Part shown: piece by piece, positions 8,745 to 17,544 of the stretch
How positions within the stretch are numbered: the first letter of the stretch is position 1
Layout: each line of letters opens with the position of its first letter
Origin: Stentor coeruleus
Lineage: Eukaryota; Ciliophora; Heterotrichea; Heterotrichida; Stentoridae
Length of the DNA stretch: 29,925 bases
Assembly: GCA_001970955.1 (NCBI GenBank)
Contig: MPUH01000908.1
Location: 1-29,925, forward strand
Direction: 5' to 3'
Translations under genes and position numbers: made by a program
Notes under the pieces: generated by a model
Seen by the model: the letters and a program-made list of their open reading frames with translations, nothing else
Told to the model about the DNA's origin: nothing
Database searches by the model: none

Positions 8745-9920
8745 TTAGTAAAGGCCTAAAACAGCTAACTTATGTTTTAAGTCGCGAACCATAAAAGCAT
8801 TATCTATTTTCATCAACGAGGGCTTCTTATCCAACTCATATGCATAGTTTTTCCATAAACGCATGCTGCCCATATTATCCGATGTGGATAAGCTCCACAT
8901 AACTCTTAGCAAAGCTTCTTCAGGTAAAAGTGTTCCTTTATGATTCTCTACCAAACTATCTTTGTTTTTTGCCATAAATTTCTCTATAGCAATAAATATT
9001 TCATTCTTATGCTTTGATTTATGGGTACTCTCCGAATAGTATTTTGCATAATGAAGTGTTATCATCGAAAGATTATTCAATGTCATTATATTAATTTTAG
9101 ATAAAATTTCTTCTTCTATTGCTGTAATGTATTCAGGATCAACAAAATTTTTAATAAAAAAAATAATAATTTGTTGAAGTTTAGTCCCATCTAATTCACT
9201 TTTCAATTCAACACACCTTTTGCTAATATTTTTCAAAACCCTATCTTCTACAAAACCTTGTTTGTTAAATAAAAATATAAGTCTTATAATATCTTTTATA
9301 GTTAAATCCCCTGCACAATCAGCAAGATTATCGTTTAAAGGTTTATTAAGTTCGATATTTCCTTTGTTTAATTCGATTAAAGATATAAGTAAATCTGTTA
9401 ATTCTGAAGCTTCGAATCTTTTAGTTGGGTAAACACGAGTAATAATTGTATTTTCGAGAGTATTCCAAAAAGCATCACTTGTTCTGTTGCATTCTAATGA
9501 AGATTTAGCTAGTTCTGATATATCTTTTGGGGATAAGTCTTTGAATACTTTTCTTTGAACGTGTTTTTCAATTTTCGTCCATAGGTTTTCATCTTTGACA
9601 CGAAGTATTCCTAGGATTTTACTTAGTTTTGCCACTTGGGATGCGTTGAGAAAGGGAATGGATTTTGACCAGTTGCTCAGGGTCTTTTGTAAATCGTAAG
9701 ATGGGGTTTCTTGCAATTTTTCTTTACCTGACCAGATTGCTTTGCAGTAATCGAAGAATTTGCTTAAAAGCTCGTTGTAGTTAGAATTTTCTGTGAATAG
9801 GCTTTCGTCTTTCAGCATAGCTAACGATGCTATTCTTTGACTGGGATTCTTACGTTGGCCTCCTTGTCCACCTCGAGGGTTAAATGGATTGGCAAAAAAT
9901 CTTCTAAGAATTCTAAGCAT
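8745..9920 (-). CDS. Probable mitochondrial helical-repeat protein, 391 aa
   Basis: The first 30 residues are Arg-rich with no acidic residue until D38 (MLRILRRFFANPFNPRGG, then RKNPSQR), a typical mitochondrial targeting sequence. The rest is all-helical with loosely repeating units of about 35-40 residues, such as DISELAKSSLECNRTSDAFW and ELTDLLISLIELNKGN. This pattern resembles the helical (HPR/FASTK-like) repeats of organellar RNA-binding proteins. No RAP or nuclease domain is visible at the C-terminus (DLKHKLAVLGLY). A likely role is binding mitochondrial RNA or ribosomes, but this rests on repeat style and the presequence only. It is divergently oriented to the permease at 10724. Ends in TAA. 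Confidence 0.82.
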   Translation of the reverse strand: MLRILRRFFANPFNPRGGQGGQRKNPSQRIASLAMLKDESLFTENSNYNELLSKFFDYCKAIWSGKEKLQETPSYDLQKTLSNWSKSIPFLNASQVAKLSKILGILRVKDENLWTKIEKHVQRKVFKDLSPKDISELAKSSLECNRTSDAFWNTLENTIITRVYPTKRFEASELTDLLISLIELNKGNIELNKPLNDNLADCAGDLTIKDIIRLIFLFNKQGFVEDRVLKNISKRCVELKSELDGTKLQQIIIFFIKNFVDPEYITAIEEEILSKINIMTLNNLSMITLHYAKYYSESTHKSKHKNEIFIAIEKFMAKNKDSLVENHKGTLLPEEALLRVMWSLSTSDNMGSMRLWKNYAYELDKKPSLMKIDNAFMVRDLKHKLAVLGLY

Positions 9921-10723
9921 ATTTATTAGGTAAAGGCATATAAAATTATGGTTTATTATGATTATGATACTGTCTTAGTAGTAAATTAGAGTTTGGAAGC
10001 AAATAATTTCTTTAGCTTTTGTGTATTTGCTATAAGATTGGATTATTAAAAATTATATGGGATTAAACTTCATTTGTTGTTGTCTTTTTTTAGAATCATA
10101 AAACTATCAATTCGCTTATACACACAGAGTTTTTTATTTTTCATACTCCAAGTTTTATTTTAATAATACCAACTTTCAAATATTTATATAAAAATGCCAA
10201 TCATCATCCTCAAAGCTGTGCACAATTTAAAAAAAAACCTCATTTCACATTATCAAAAGCTTAAACCATAATGATTTCCAGCTAAAAATCCACAAAAAAA
10301 AATCATACACAAAAATGCTTTTAAGCTAAAAATCCACAAAAAAAAATCATACACAAAAATGCTTTTACAAATTCTATATAAAATTCTCAACTTTTATTGG
10401 GTATAAAAAACTCAAACTATTTCATCTAAAAAATCGAATTATTCCTTTATCATATAAAAAATCAATAACTTTGCTTATTCCTATATCTTGTCATATACTC
10501 GATATACTTTTTCAATAAAATATTTCAAAGTCTGATCTGAATGTATAAAAATCCAAAACTCTTATATAACCATCTCCACTTATAATAAAATCATCAATAT
10601 TGATCCCGAATACTTATAAAACCTTTATAAGGAAAATTTCTCCTCATGCACTTTATGTCTTTGAAAGTTCTTGAGAATAAATAGGTGAATAATTTTCAAT
10701 ATGATTGTTGATTATAATCAAAA
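9921..10723. other. Divergent intergenic spacer
   Basis: This lies between two divergent starts and should hold both promoters. The left 150 bases favour G and about 10100-10700 strongly favours C on the plus strand. It contains a 44-bp tandem duplication (10280-10367). No other feature is seen. Confidence 0.6.
10280..10367. repeat. Perfect 44-bp tandem duplication
   Basis: Bases 10280-10323 are repeated exactly at 10324-10367, including an A9 run, with no N between them. It is either a true recent microduplication in the promoter region of the permease or an assembly overlap of the same type as the N-marked ones. Confidence 0.9.
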
Positions 10724-11929
10724 ATGGATGATGATATAGGTATTAAGATTGGTATGGCTCTTTTTGGTGGGAGTCTTATCGCCTTGTCTTCATCTTTGAA
10801 CTATTTCTTTTTTGGCAAGATAACAGGATTAAGCGGATTCCTTTTTTACGTTGTGGGATTTAAATTCGGACCTCTTTTCATTTTACGAATGGCTTTTATA
10901 GTAGGTATGATAACAGTTGTTGATATCTTCTATAATTTCTATGGTCGAGAATTATGGGGTCAACCAGTTTTAGACCCAGAATCAGAAATAAATATAGTTT
11001 CTTGGATACTTGGAGGTTTACTTATAGGTTTAGGTGTTCGTTGGAGTGGTGGATGTACAAGTGGTCATGGTGTTTGTGGTTTACCACGTTTCTCTAAACG
11101 TTCACTTATAGCCGTTTGCATATTTATGTCATTTGGTATCGCAACAGCTTCAATAAATCAATTCCTTAGCGATTTACCTCCTCTTATTGAAATCTCTCAA
11201 GATGTTAAAAAATACTACAACATTGTCCCAAGGGTAATTTTATCGATATATCAACTTATTGTAGCGATTTATTGCTTTTATTATTTATTTTCAACAAGGG
11301 AAACTATAGAAAAAGTTAAACCATTCGCTTATTTCATCATGGGGGGAATTTTTGGACTTGGCTTACTTATAAGTGGTATGGCAAGTCGTAGGAAAATACT
11401 TCATTTTCTTACTATAAATAAAGACTGGGATCCAAGTTTGGCTTTTGTCATGGCTTCAGCTGTTGGGATTAATTTGATTACTTTTCAATATACAATCAAA
11501 AGAGGAGGAGCTATTTATAATCAGGATATTGNCTTACTTATAAGTGGTATGGCAAGTCGTAGGAAAATACTTCATTTTCTTACTATAAATAAAGACTGGG
11601 ATCCAAGTTTAGCTTTTGTCATGGCTTCAGCTGTTGGTATTAATTTGATTACTTTTCAATATACAATCAAAAGAGGAGGAGCTATTTATAATCAGGATAT
11701 TGATTTACCTGATACTTATATGGATAAAGGAATTTTTATTGGTCCTGCACTTTTTGGTATTGGATGGGCATTAACAGGATTATGCCCTGGCCCAGCTTTA
11801 GTTAATATTACGGTACAAGGGTTTTGCTTATTACTTGTGTTACTGATTTTTAGTGGGCAGATTATGCATGATTTCTTGGAAGAGAAACTCGCTACAAAAT
11901 CTGAAAATGATTATGTGGCTACGAGTTAA
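10724..11929 (+). CDS. YeeE/YedE-family sulfur-compound permease (contains an artefactual duplication)
   Basis: A multi-pass membrane protein carrying both signatures of the YeeE/YedE (TsuA-type) family: GGCTSGHGVCG at residues 109-119, with cysteines 111 and 118, and GLCPGPA near the C-terminus. In bacterial members these cysteines line a path for thiosulfate or a similar reduced sulfur compound. Hydrophobic segments span most of the chain. As given, the frame codes for 401 residues, but codons from 11362-11531 are repeated at 11533-11702 around an N. The repeat plus N is 171 bp, so the frame survives by chance. Without it the protein is about 344 aa, close to the family norm. The family is mainly bacterial, so its presence in a ciliate may reflect lateral transfer. 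Ends in TAA. Confidence 0.9.
   Translation: MDDDIGIKIGMALFGGSLIALSSSLNYFFFGKITGLSGFLFYVVGFKFGPLFILRMAFIVGMITVVDIFYNFYGRELWGQPVLDPESEINIVSWILGGLLIGLGVRWSGGCTSGHGVCGLPRFSKRSLIAVCIFMSFGIATASINQFLSDLPPLIEISQDVKKYYNIVPRVILSIYQLIVAIYCFYYLFSTRETIEKVKPFAYFIMGGIFGLGLLISGMASRRKILHFLTINKDWDPSLAFVMASAVGINLITFQYTIKRGGAIYNQDIXLLISGMASRRKILHFLTINKDWDPSLAFVMASAVGINLITFQYTIKRGGAIYNQDIDLPDTYMDKGIFIGPALFGIGWALTGLCPGPALVNITVQGFCLLLVLLIFSGQIMHDFLEEKLATKSENDYVATS
11362..11702 (+). repeat. 170-bp duplication across an N inside the permease gene
   Basis: The copies 11362-11531 and 11533-11702 differ at two positions (G/A and G/T, both silent) and flank an N at 11532. The encoded duplicate (LLISGMASRRKILHF and following) breaks the family fold. 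It is best read as overlapping contig ends, perhaps from two alleles. Confidence 0.9.
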
Positions 11930-12285
11930 ATAAAAATTATTTTTAGTGATGATAAAAATTTTAAATCTATGATTTTTTTTTTTGGAGTCTTTTTGATATT
12001 AATTTAAATTTCTTTAGGATTTATATTTTTTGACTTTGTGTATGATTTTGTATATTGAGGTTTATTGGTAATATAATGTTTATGTTAGCCATATGTATTT
12101 GATTTTAAATTGTAAATTTATATATGGTTATAACATTTTATATATAGAATATTTAAGCAAAAATCTTGAAAAACTATAAAAATGAAAAAGATGAAAAAAT
12201 AAGAAAAAAGATGAGGCATTTGCTATGCTAAATCTATCTATATGAATATACTCAATGTAATAATCCTAAGTTAGAACTTTAAAGA
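11930..12285. other. Convergent intergenic spacer
   Basis: This separates the 3' ends of the permease and the proteasome gene. It is AT-rich with T- and G-rich sequence on the left and A-rich sequence on the right. No gene or clear terminator was found. Confidence 0.55.
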
Positions 12286-13053
12286 CTACTCGCCACGCTC
12301 TTCTCTTTCTATATCTTCTTTTGCTTTATTTTCCATTTCTTTTCTAAACTCGGTAGGGACAGGGACAAACAACCCAAAAGATTCTTCACTAACCCAACCC
12401 ATATCGATTTCATATCTTTTGTCTCGTGTTTCTTCTCTACTTTTAATCAACCTGAATATATCTTACATTCGGCATACATGATAAACTGCATCTCTTACTG
12501 TGATATCTTCAAGTCTGAGCTTGTCTATTTCAGTCCTACAAACTTGACTGCCTTTTCCAGCTGTACAGGAGTAATATTCAAACATAGCCCCTGATGGATC
12601 TACCATAAACAGTCTATAATCATTCTGATACTTCCCAGCCAGCATGATTGTAGAGCCAAATGGTCTTAGACCTCCATACAACGTGAACAAATACATAAAC
12701 TGAGCCACACGGTCTGCAAGTACTGTAGGCTTTATTTGCTGTCCATAAAACTCGCTATACTGTGAAGCCTCTTGTCTTGCCCTCATTATCACAGATTTTC
12801 CATCAGGAATGACCCCAGTAATAACAGCTCCGATTTCTTTTGTCACACCGAAAATGTATTTATTACTACCTTCCATCATCATCCTAGACACAACATTTTT
12901 CTCCCCTGCCAACAAAATCCCGTCTCTGCATTTCAACCCAATTATCGTCCCACCATTTTCTGTTGCTTTGATAGCATAGTCCACTTGGAACACTCTTCCT
13001 TCTGGATTATAGGTCGTCGGCGATAAGTCGTATCCTGTTCCAGCTCCACTCAT
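12286..13053 (-). CDS. PSMA3: 20S proteasome subunit alpha-7 (PSMA3-like), 250 aa
   Basis: This subunit belongs to the outer alpha ring of the 20S proteasome, which gates substrate entry. The N-terminus GTGYDLSPTTYNPEGRVFQV is the alpha-subunit signature, and GTGYDLS is typical of alpha-7. RPFGSTIMLAG, YRLFMVDPSG and the TAGKGSQ segment follow the family throughout. Exon 1 (13053-12467) would stop just after the intron start. Removing the 15-nt intron at 12452-12466 continues it as RMLIKSREETRDKRYEIDMG and on to an acidic/basic tail ending in ERGE and TAG. The total of 250 aa compares with about 255 in human PSMA3. The acidic/basic C-terminal tail is also a feature of alpha-7. Confidence 0.95.
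12452..12466 (-). other. 15-nt spliceosomal intron in the proteasome gene
   Basis: On the minus strand it reads GTAAGATATATTCAG. It carries an in-frame TAA, and its removal restores the conserved alpha-7 C-terminal region. It is the best-supported intron in the window. Confidence 0.92.
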
Positions 13054-13430
13054 TTTTATAAACTTTATTAGAACAGTTTATTAGTTATAAGAGTTATCAT
13101 ATAATAAAAGGAATAAGAAATGATAATATTTATGAATATTAGTAATTGTTATATGATGATTATATGATTATATTGATATTGTGAGTGATTATTGTATTGA
13201 TATTGGATAGATATTATATTGTGAGTATTTAGATGTTAGATAATTATTATATGGTTTTTATATTGCTAGGTTGATATTGTAATGTTATTTAGTGGAAATT
13301 ATATGTTGTTGTTAGATTGGTTGTTTATTATTTTTGTATCATATTTAGTTTATAAGCATAAATATCCAATTTTGGCATAGGGTTATAAGAACATGAAATA
13401 TAGGTCTATTTCTCTTCAATTATCAAATAA
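13054..13430. other. Intergenic spacer, strongly G/T-rich
   Basis: The 5' flank of the proteasome gene. It consists of imperfect repetition of ATTGATATTGT-like and TTATATGATGATTATATG-like runs at 13140-13290, with very little C. No gene is seen. Confidence 0.55.
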
Positions 13431-13853
13431 CTATGCGAATGTATATTTTGTCACATAAAAAAGCCCCTTTTCTTTTATCATGAGTATATTATGTTTTTCA
13501 TTGACTTGTTTTTTAAAAGCAAAAATCTCAGATTCTTTTATAGTCAAAAATATAATACCAGACTACAACTAAATATATTGATTTTCACTTTAGCTTTTTC
13601 TTCAACAAATTCTTCTTCAATATTCCTTCTTGTTTCTTCAACTTCAATATATGATATTTAATATACTCAGGAACATAAAGTCAATGAAATCTAAGATGCT
13701 GATATTATCGTTGTCTTTAGTTAAAATGTACTAAGATGATATTCTTATATTCAGAGTATTGTTCTAAATTTATTTCCATTGAAAATATTCCTTAGATTAT
13801 ACAATGACAATGATACCTCAAGATTTATCACTGTAGTCTTGGGAATTCAACAT
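13431..13853 (-). pseudogene. Frameshifted gene remnant of unknown family
   Basis: On the minus strand, protein-like segments follow each other in changing frames. In order they are KTTVINLEVSLSLYNLRNIF, then NLEQYSEYKNIILVH, then TKDNDNISILDFIDFM, then YIEVEETRRNIEEEFVEEKA, then SGIIFLTIKESEIFAFKK, ending YVTKYTFA and TAG at 13431. None of the frame changes is explained by a 15- or 16-nt GT..AG intron. One (TTTT near 13727) would be fixed by losing one T. Composition and codon use look coding, unlike the flanks. It is either a decayed gene or a poorly sequenced real one. The family is not recognised, and the start near 13853 is uncertain. Confidence 0.5.
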
Positions 13854-13864
13854 TTTTATATTAA

Positions 13865-14089
13865 CTATTCTGATTTATGTGAAATTATTTCTTGCTCTTC
13901 TTCGTCCTGGAACTCGTGGATTGGAGAGGTCCGCTTTAGCTTATAAAGGGTTTTCTTAAGGTAGTAAAAGTATCCAAAAACAATAATGCCTAGTTGTCCA
14001 AAGTAAATAACTGGATGATAATCATTGTGATTGAAGAAAGGATAAAAAGCAACAAATATCACTAGTATTACTAAAGCTTCAGGATACAT
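13865..14089 (-). CDS. Small two-helix membrane protein, 74 aa
   Basis: Two hydrophobic segments (about residues 3-20, ALVILVIFVAFYPFF, and 27-43, VIYFGQLGIIVFGYFYY) are joined by a short polar loop (NHNDYHP). A basic stretch KKTLYKLKR follows, then an acidic tail (DEEEQEII). This is a plausible hairpin membrane protein with the C-terminus in the cytosol or matrix. The start is preceded on the sense strand by TATATAAATG, a context also seen at two other starts here. The family is not recognised; it could be a subunit of an organellar or ER complex. Ends in TAG. Confidence 0.6.
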   Translation of the reverse strand: MYPEALVILVIFVAFYPFFNHNDYHPVIYFGQLGIIVFGYFYYLKKTLYKLKRTSPIHEFQDEEEQEIISHKSE

Positions 14090-14964
14090 TTATATATTTA
14101 TAGCCATTGCTGTATTAGACGTGAGCAAATAGATAATAGTAAATATCATAGAGAAAATAGTGTAGTTTATAATATATAAAACTTTTAAAAAACTTAACAG
14201 ATAATATTTTGATTGTATAGTTATAATAGTTTATAATAAAAATCACATAAAATATTTATTAGCTCATTTTATGAATTCATATATCTCAAGATTTACTTAT
14301 GGGAAAATTAGAAAAGAGAATAAAATATTTATACTATAGTGGTAATGATATAAATTTTTTTTTTGAGGGAATTTTATTTGATGTTTATGTATAGGTTTAA
14401 GATTTTTCTTAAAGTGATAAGGATTTGTACATGAAATGAGTTTTTATATGATGTTGTAATTTGAGGATTTTGCTGTTTATATGGAGTAATAAAATAACAC
14501 CCTAACACCCATTTTAAAATTTTTAAGCATTCTATTCCCTATTAAAAAATTATACTCAAGTAATATATCTGCCTGATTTAAAAATACTTCACAACTTTAT
14601 TATATTGTGTTTTAAAAGTTTAGATTATTAAAAATCTCCACCAAAGCTTTCAAATCATAATTTTTCCTTCATCTATTTTTTGTTAATCAATATCAATACC
14701 ATTTATAAAAATACTTTTCAAATCCTATCTCCACCATTTCTAATAGTTTAGATTACATTCTTAATATATCATCCCATTTAAAATTATTCAAATTCTCCAA
14801 GATATTTCATTAAACTTTCAATAAACCTACACTTTTATTTTCATCAAATATTATTATACATTTTTTATATCTAAAATACTCTAAAAATTAAGATTTAATA
14901 CAATATCTTCAATAAAATAAACATAATATACAAAACCAGGCAATATCAAAAGTGTATAAAAAAT
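14090..14964. other. Intergenic spacer with a skew switch near 14490
   Basis: No gene is seen. It is G-rich on the plus strand up to about 14490 and then abruptly C-rich (AACACCCTAACACCC at the switch) until the tRNA. The T6 tract at 14958-14963 (minus sense) is the tRNA terminator. Confidence 0.6.
14958..14963 (-). terminator. RNA polymerase III terminator
   Basis: A run of six T on the minus strand begins two bases downstream of the tRNA 3' end, a standard Pol III stop. Confidence 0.8.
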
Positions 14965-15036
14965 GGGCCGTTCCGGGAATTGAACCCGGGACCTCTCGCA
15001 CCCTAAGCGAGAATCATACCCCTAGACCAAACGGCC
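14965..15036 (-). tRNA. tRNA-Pro (AGG)
   Basis: The minus strand folds as a 72-nt tRNA. The acceptor stem GGCCGTT pairs with AACGGCC, with discriminator C. The D arm is GGTCTAGGGGTATGA. The anticodon stem CTCGC/GCGAG encloses the loop TTAGGGT with anticodon AGG. The T arm CCGGGTTCAATTCCCGG supplies the B box. There is no intron and no encoded CCA. It decodes CCU/CCC proline codons (A34 probably modified to inosine). Confidence 0.97.
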
Positions 15037-15901
15037 TTAAGTTCATCATCTAACCTAACTATAAATACCTATTCTATCAATAAATCATCAAAAACTCAGA
15101 TATATTTTACATTTAAATATTATGAATTCTCTACTTTTAAGGTTTATTTTGGGCTTTAAATCAAAAAAGAATAATTTAAGTAAATATGTTAAAGGTGGAT
15201 TAACAGCAAAATACTAGTGATTAAAAGGGGAAAATATTAAAAGTATGATTTTGTGGTTTAAAAGATGTAGTATAAAATTATGTATAGGTTTTTGTATGTT
15301 GCGATATTATGAAATCGAATAAAAATGTATCTAAACAGAAAAAAAACTTTAAACTTAACAGCTATTTCTTAAAATTTATATCAAATACCAATCAAAAAAC
15401 ATATCTTTCAAATTCAAAACTCTAACTTTTATCAGTATTAAAAATCCTCTTCAACTCAAATTANACTTTAAACTTAACAGCTATTTCTTAAAATTTATAT
15501 CAAATACCAATCAAAAAGCATATCTTTCAAATTCAAAACTCTAACTTTTATCAGTATTAAAAATCCTCTTCAACTCAAATTACTTCCAAAAACTACATAT
15601 TTTTAAATCATAAACTTTATTTAATTTCCCTAATAAATTATCGACAGTTATCATAATTTACTATCCTAATCTTTATCATAAATAAATTCCTAAATAAATC
15701 TTATCATACCCCCTTAGTAAAACCTTCAGCATAATTTTTATCAAAAATAAAATTTTCCTCATATCAAAAAACCTGTAAAAAAAAATCAACATCATATCAT
15801 TATATACCAAAAACAAAAAATCTTATAAAAAACCAACCTTCAAAATAAAAATAAAATCGTATCTGTTATAAGCTTAAAGATATTTATATAAGCATTATAA
15901 A
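15037..15901. other. Intergenic spacer with an N-joined duplication
   Basis: No gene is seen. Up to about 15330 it is G-rich (15241-15300 has 13 G and 0 C), then C-rich to 15900 (15661-15720 has 14 C and 1 G). It contains the duplication at 15346-15582. Confidence 0.6.
15346..15582. repeat. 118-bp duplication across a single N (probable assembly overlap)
   Basis: 15346-15463 and 15465-15582 are identical except for one A/G difference and flank an N at 15464. Confidence 0.87.
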
Positions 15902-16138
15902 TTAAAGCATAAGTTTGAGTTGAAGAATAGTTGATTCTTTTGTTTCTATCAAATGACGAAGTTCTTCAATAGCATGTGCATCTGTATTACGTACTTCATC
16001 AGGTTTGTATATCTTCAAAGCTATTAAGCTATCAAGTTCTTTTCTAAGCTTCTTAACTTCTGTTTCTAGTCTATTAATTGATGATCTCGTTGCGGGGATG
16101 TTGCTAAAAGTTTTAACTTCTCGGTTTCTAGAATTCAT
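15902..16138 (-). CDS. Small coiled-coil protein, 78 aa
   Basis: After a polar N-terminus (MNSRNREVKTFSNIPATRSS) there are two heptad-rich helices, about residues 21-43 (INRLETEVKKLRKELDSLIA) and 57-78 (IEELRHLIETKESTILQLKL), split by a short KPDEV linker. The protein should be a small soluble coiled-coil adaptor or subunit. The family is not recognised. It starts at 16138, 90 bp beyond the stop of the next gene upstream on the same strand, so the pair is tightly spaced. The start has the sense context ATATAAATG. Ends in TAA. Confidence 0.68.
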   Translation of the reverse strand: MNSRNREVKTFSNIPATRSSINRLETEVKKLRKELDSLIALKIYKPDEVRNTDAHAIEELRHLIETKESTILQLKLML

Positions 16139-16228
16139 TTATATATTATAAAGATATAGGTTTTTATCACATCTTTAATTTCTTTAAACATATTTAACCC
16201 TAATAATATGATTAAATACAGTATTGTA

Positions 16229-17122
16229 TTAACCAAAAATAAATGAACTTTGCCCTCCTGGAGGATTTTGGACTTTAACTGATGTTTTAGGTTTACCTTT
16301 TTCCCCTGGTCTACTTGGATAATCTGGTTCTCTTCCATAATAATTAGGTGAATATTCGTCATTACGTTTTTTGTTTGTATATCCTGAGTCATAATTATAG
16401 TCTTGGTTTTTATAGCTTCGGTCTTGAGGTTTTCTAGGATTTTCATATTCATAATCTCTTTGATTGTAAGAGTCTTCATAGACACGCTCTTTAGGTTTTT
16501 TATAACTTTCTTGGTTTCTAGTGTCTGGATAATTACGGTCATAGTCATCTCCTCTTGAATAGTCATCGTATTTTTTTGCATTACGATCTTGACCTCGAGG
16601 GTATTCATAGTTACGATCATTTGTACGCGAAACATCATAGTCTCTTTCACCTCGGCCATAGTCAATATCTCTTTCCCCGCCACGGCCATAATCTCTCTCG
16701 TTGCCCCGGTGATCGTTTCGGCCATAGTCTCCACGACTATAGTTCTCATTATATTTATTACCTGATCTCTGGTTTTCATTATACCCTGAAGAATAGTCAT
16801 CATCCCCATAATCTTGATTTCTTGCGCTTGGTTTTTTTCTAGATTGAGAAGTATATGGATCAGATTCATAAGCTGAATTTCCATATAAGTTATCTCGAGC
16901 CGGTTGGTTCTTTCTTATATCATTTTTACCTTGATAGTCGTATGAAGAACTATAATAATCATTCCTGTCATCGTTTTGGTAGTTACGAGATTCCTGAGGC
17001 CTGCCGTACTTGGACTTCGAAGGGGCCTCCCAGCCTAGATTGATTGACGATGTCCCCCCAGGTTGTTGTTTCACTTTGACTGAAGTGTGATCTGTACCAT
17101 ATTTTAAAGTCTCTCTGTCCAT
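16229..17122 (-). CDS. Low-complexity protein with Jupiter/HN1-like motifs at both ends, 297 aa
   Basis: The two ends carry the same motif: TSVKVKQQPGGTSSINLG at residues 13-30, and TSVKVQNPPGGQSSFIFG as the last 18 residues. This S-x-V-x(3-4)-PGG-x-S-S-x3-G pattern resembles the short motif of the Jupiter/HN1 (JPT) microtubule-associated proteins. Between them lies a disordered region rich in Tyr, Asp, Arg, Asn and Gly, with repeated RDYGRG-, YDDYSRG- and RNYE-like units, which could drive condensation or multivalent binding. A cytoskeletal role is inference from the motif. The repetitive codons keep other frames open (a 249-codon frame overlaps), but only this frame has paired terminal motifs. 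Ends in TAA. Confidence 0.82.
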   Translation of the reverse strand: MDRETLKYGTDHTSVKVKQQPGGTSSINLGWEAPSKSKYGRPQESRNYQNDDRNDYYSSSYDYQGKNDIRKNQPARDNLYGNSAYESDPYTSQSRKKPSARNQDYGDDDYSSGYNENQRSGNKYNENYSRGDYGRNDHRGNERDYGRGGERDIDYGRGERDYDVSRTNDRNYEYPRGQDRNAKKYDDYSRGDDYDRNYPDTRNQESYKKPKERVYEDSYNQRDYEYENPRKPQDRSYKNQDYNYDSGYTNKKRNDEYSPNYYGREPDYPSRPGEKGKPKTSVKVQNPPGGQSSFIFG

Positions 17123-17535
17123 TTAACAATTATATTTTCAAATGATTTGAACTTTAAAAACCTCATTACATTATAATCAATAAACCCAACCTCTACAAAC
17201 CTAAACAAAAACTTAAAATACTATAAAAAAACCCTAAACCTAATCAAAATACTATTTTAAACCACAAGAAATCTTTAAAAAACCACATTTCAACACCAAA
17301 ACCCATTAAAAAAAATAAAAACACTTTTATTAACCTTTAAAATAAAAATCTACATATAAAATCCACATATCACATAATATTCACATATAAATAGAAATTT
17401 TGTAGTTTAATCAGAAAGAATTAGTTTTTNTAAAAACACTTTTATTAACCTTTAAAATAAAAATCTACATATAAAATCCGCATATCACATAATATTCACA
17501 TATAAATAGAAATTTTGTAGTTTAATCAGAAAGAA
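17123..17535. other. Intergenic spacer with an N-joined duplication
   Basis: Nearly free of G throughout, with no G-rich left half, unlike the other spacers. It contains most of the duplication at 17316-17544. No gene is seen. Confidence 0.6.
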
Positions 17536-17544
17536 TTAGTTTTT
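17316..17544. repeat. 114-bp duplication across a single N (probable assembly overlap)
   Basis: 17316-17429 and 17431-17544 differ at one base (A/G) and flank an N at 17430. The right copy includes the last codons of SRP14; the left copy is a redundant second version of that 3' end. Confidence 0.87.

Noticed and set aside
13140..13290. Possible CRISPR-like or satellite repeat
   Set aside because: The short ATTGATATTG-type runs are irregular, with no constant unit or spacer; they are AT-rich low-complexity sequence in a eukaryotic genome.
16135..16884. 249-codon minus-strand open frame overlapping the Jupiter-motif gene
   Set aside because: It arises from the repetitive Asp/Tyr/Arg codons of the real gene read in another frame. 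It is Met/Thr/Ile-rich, resembles no known domain, and lacks the paired terminal motifs.
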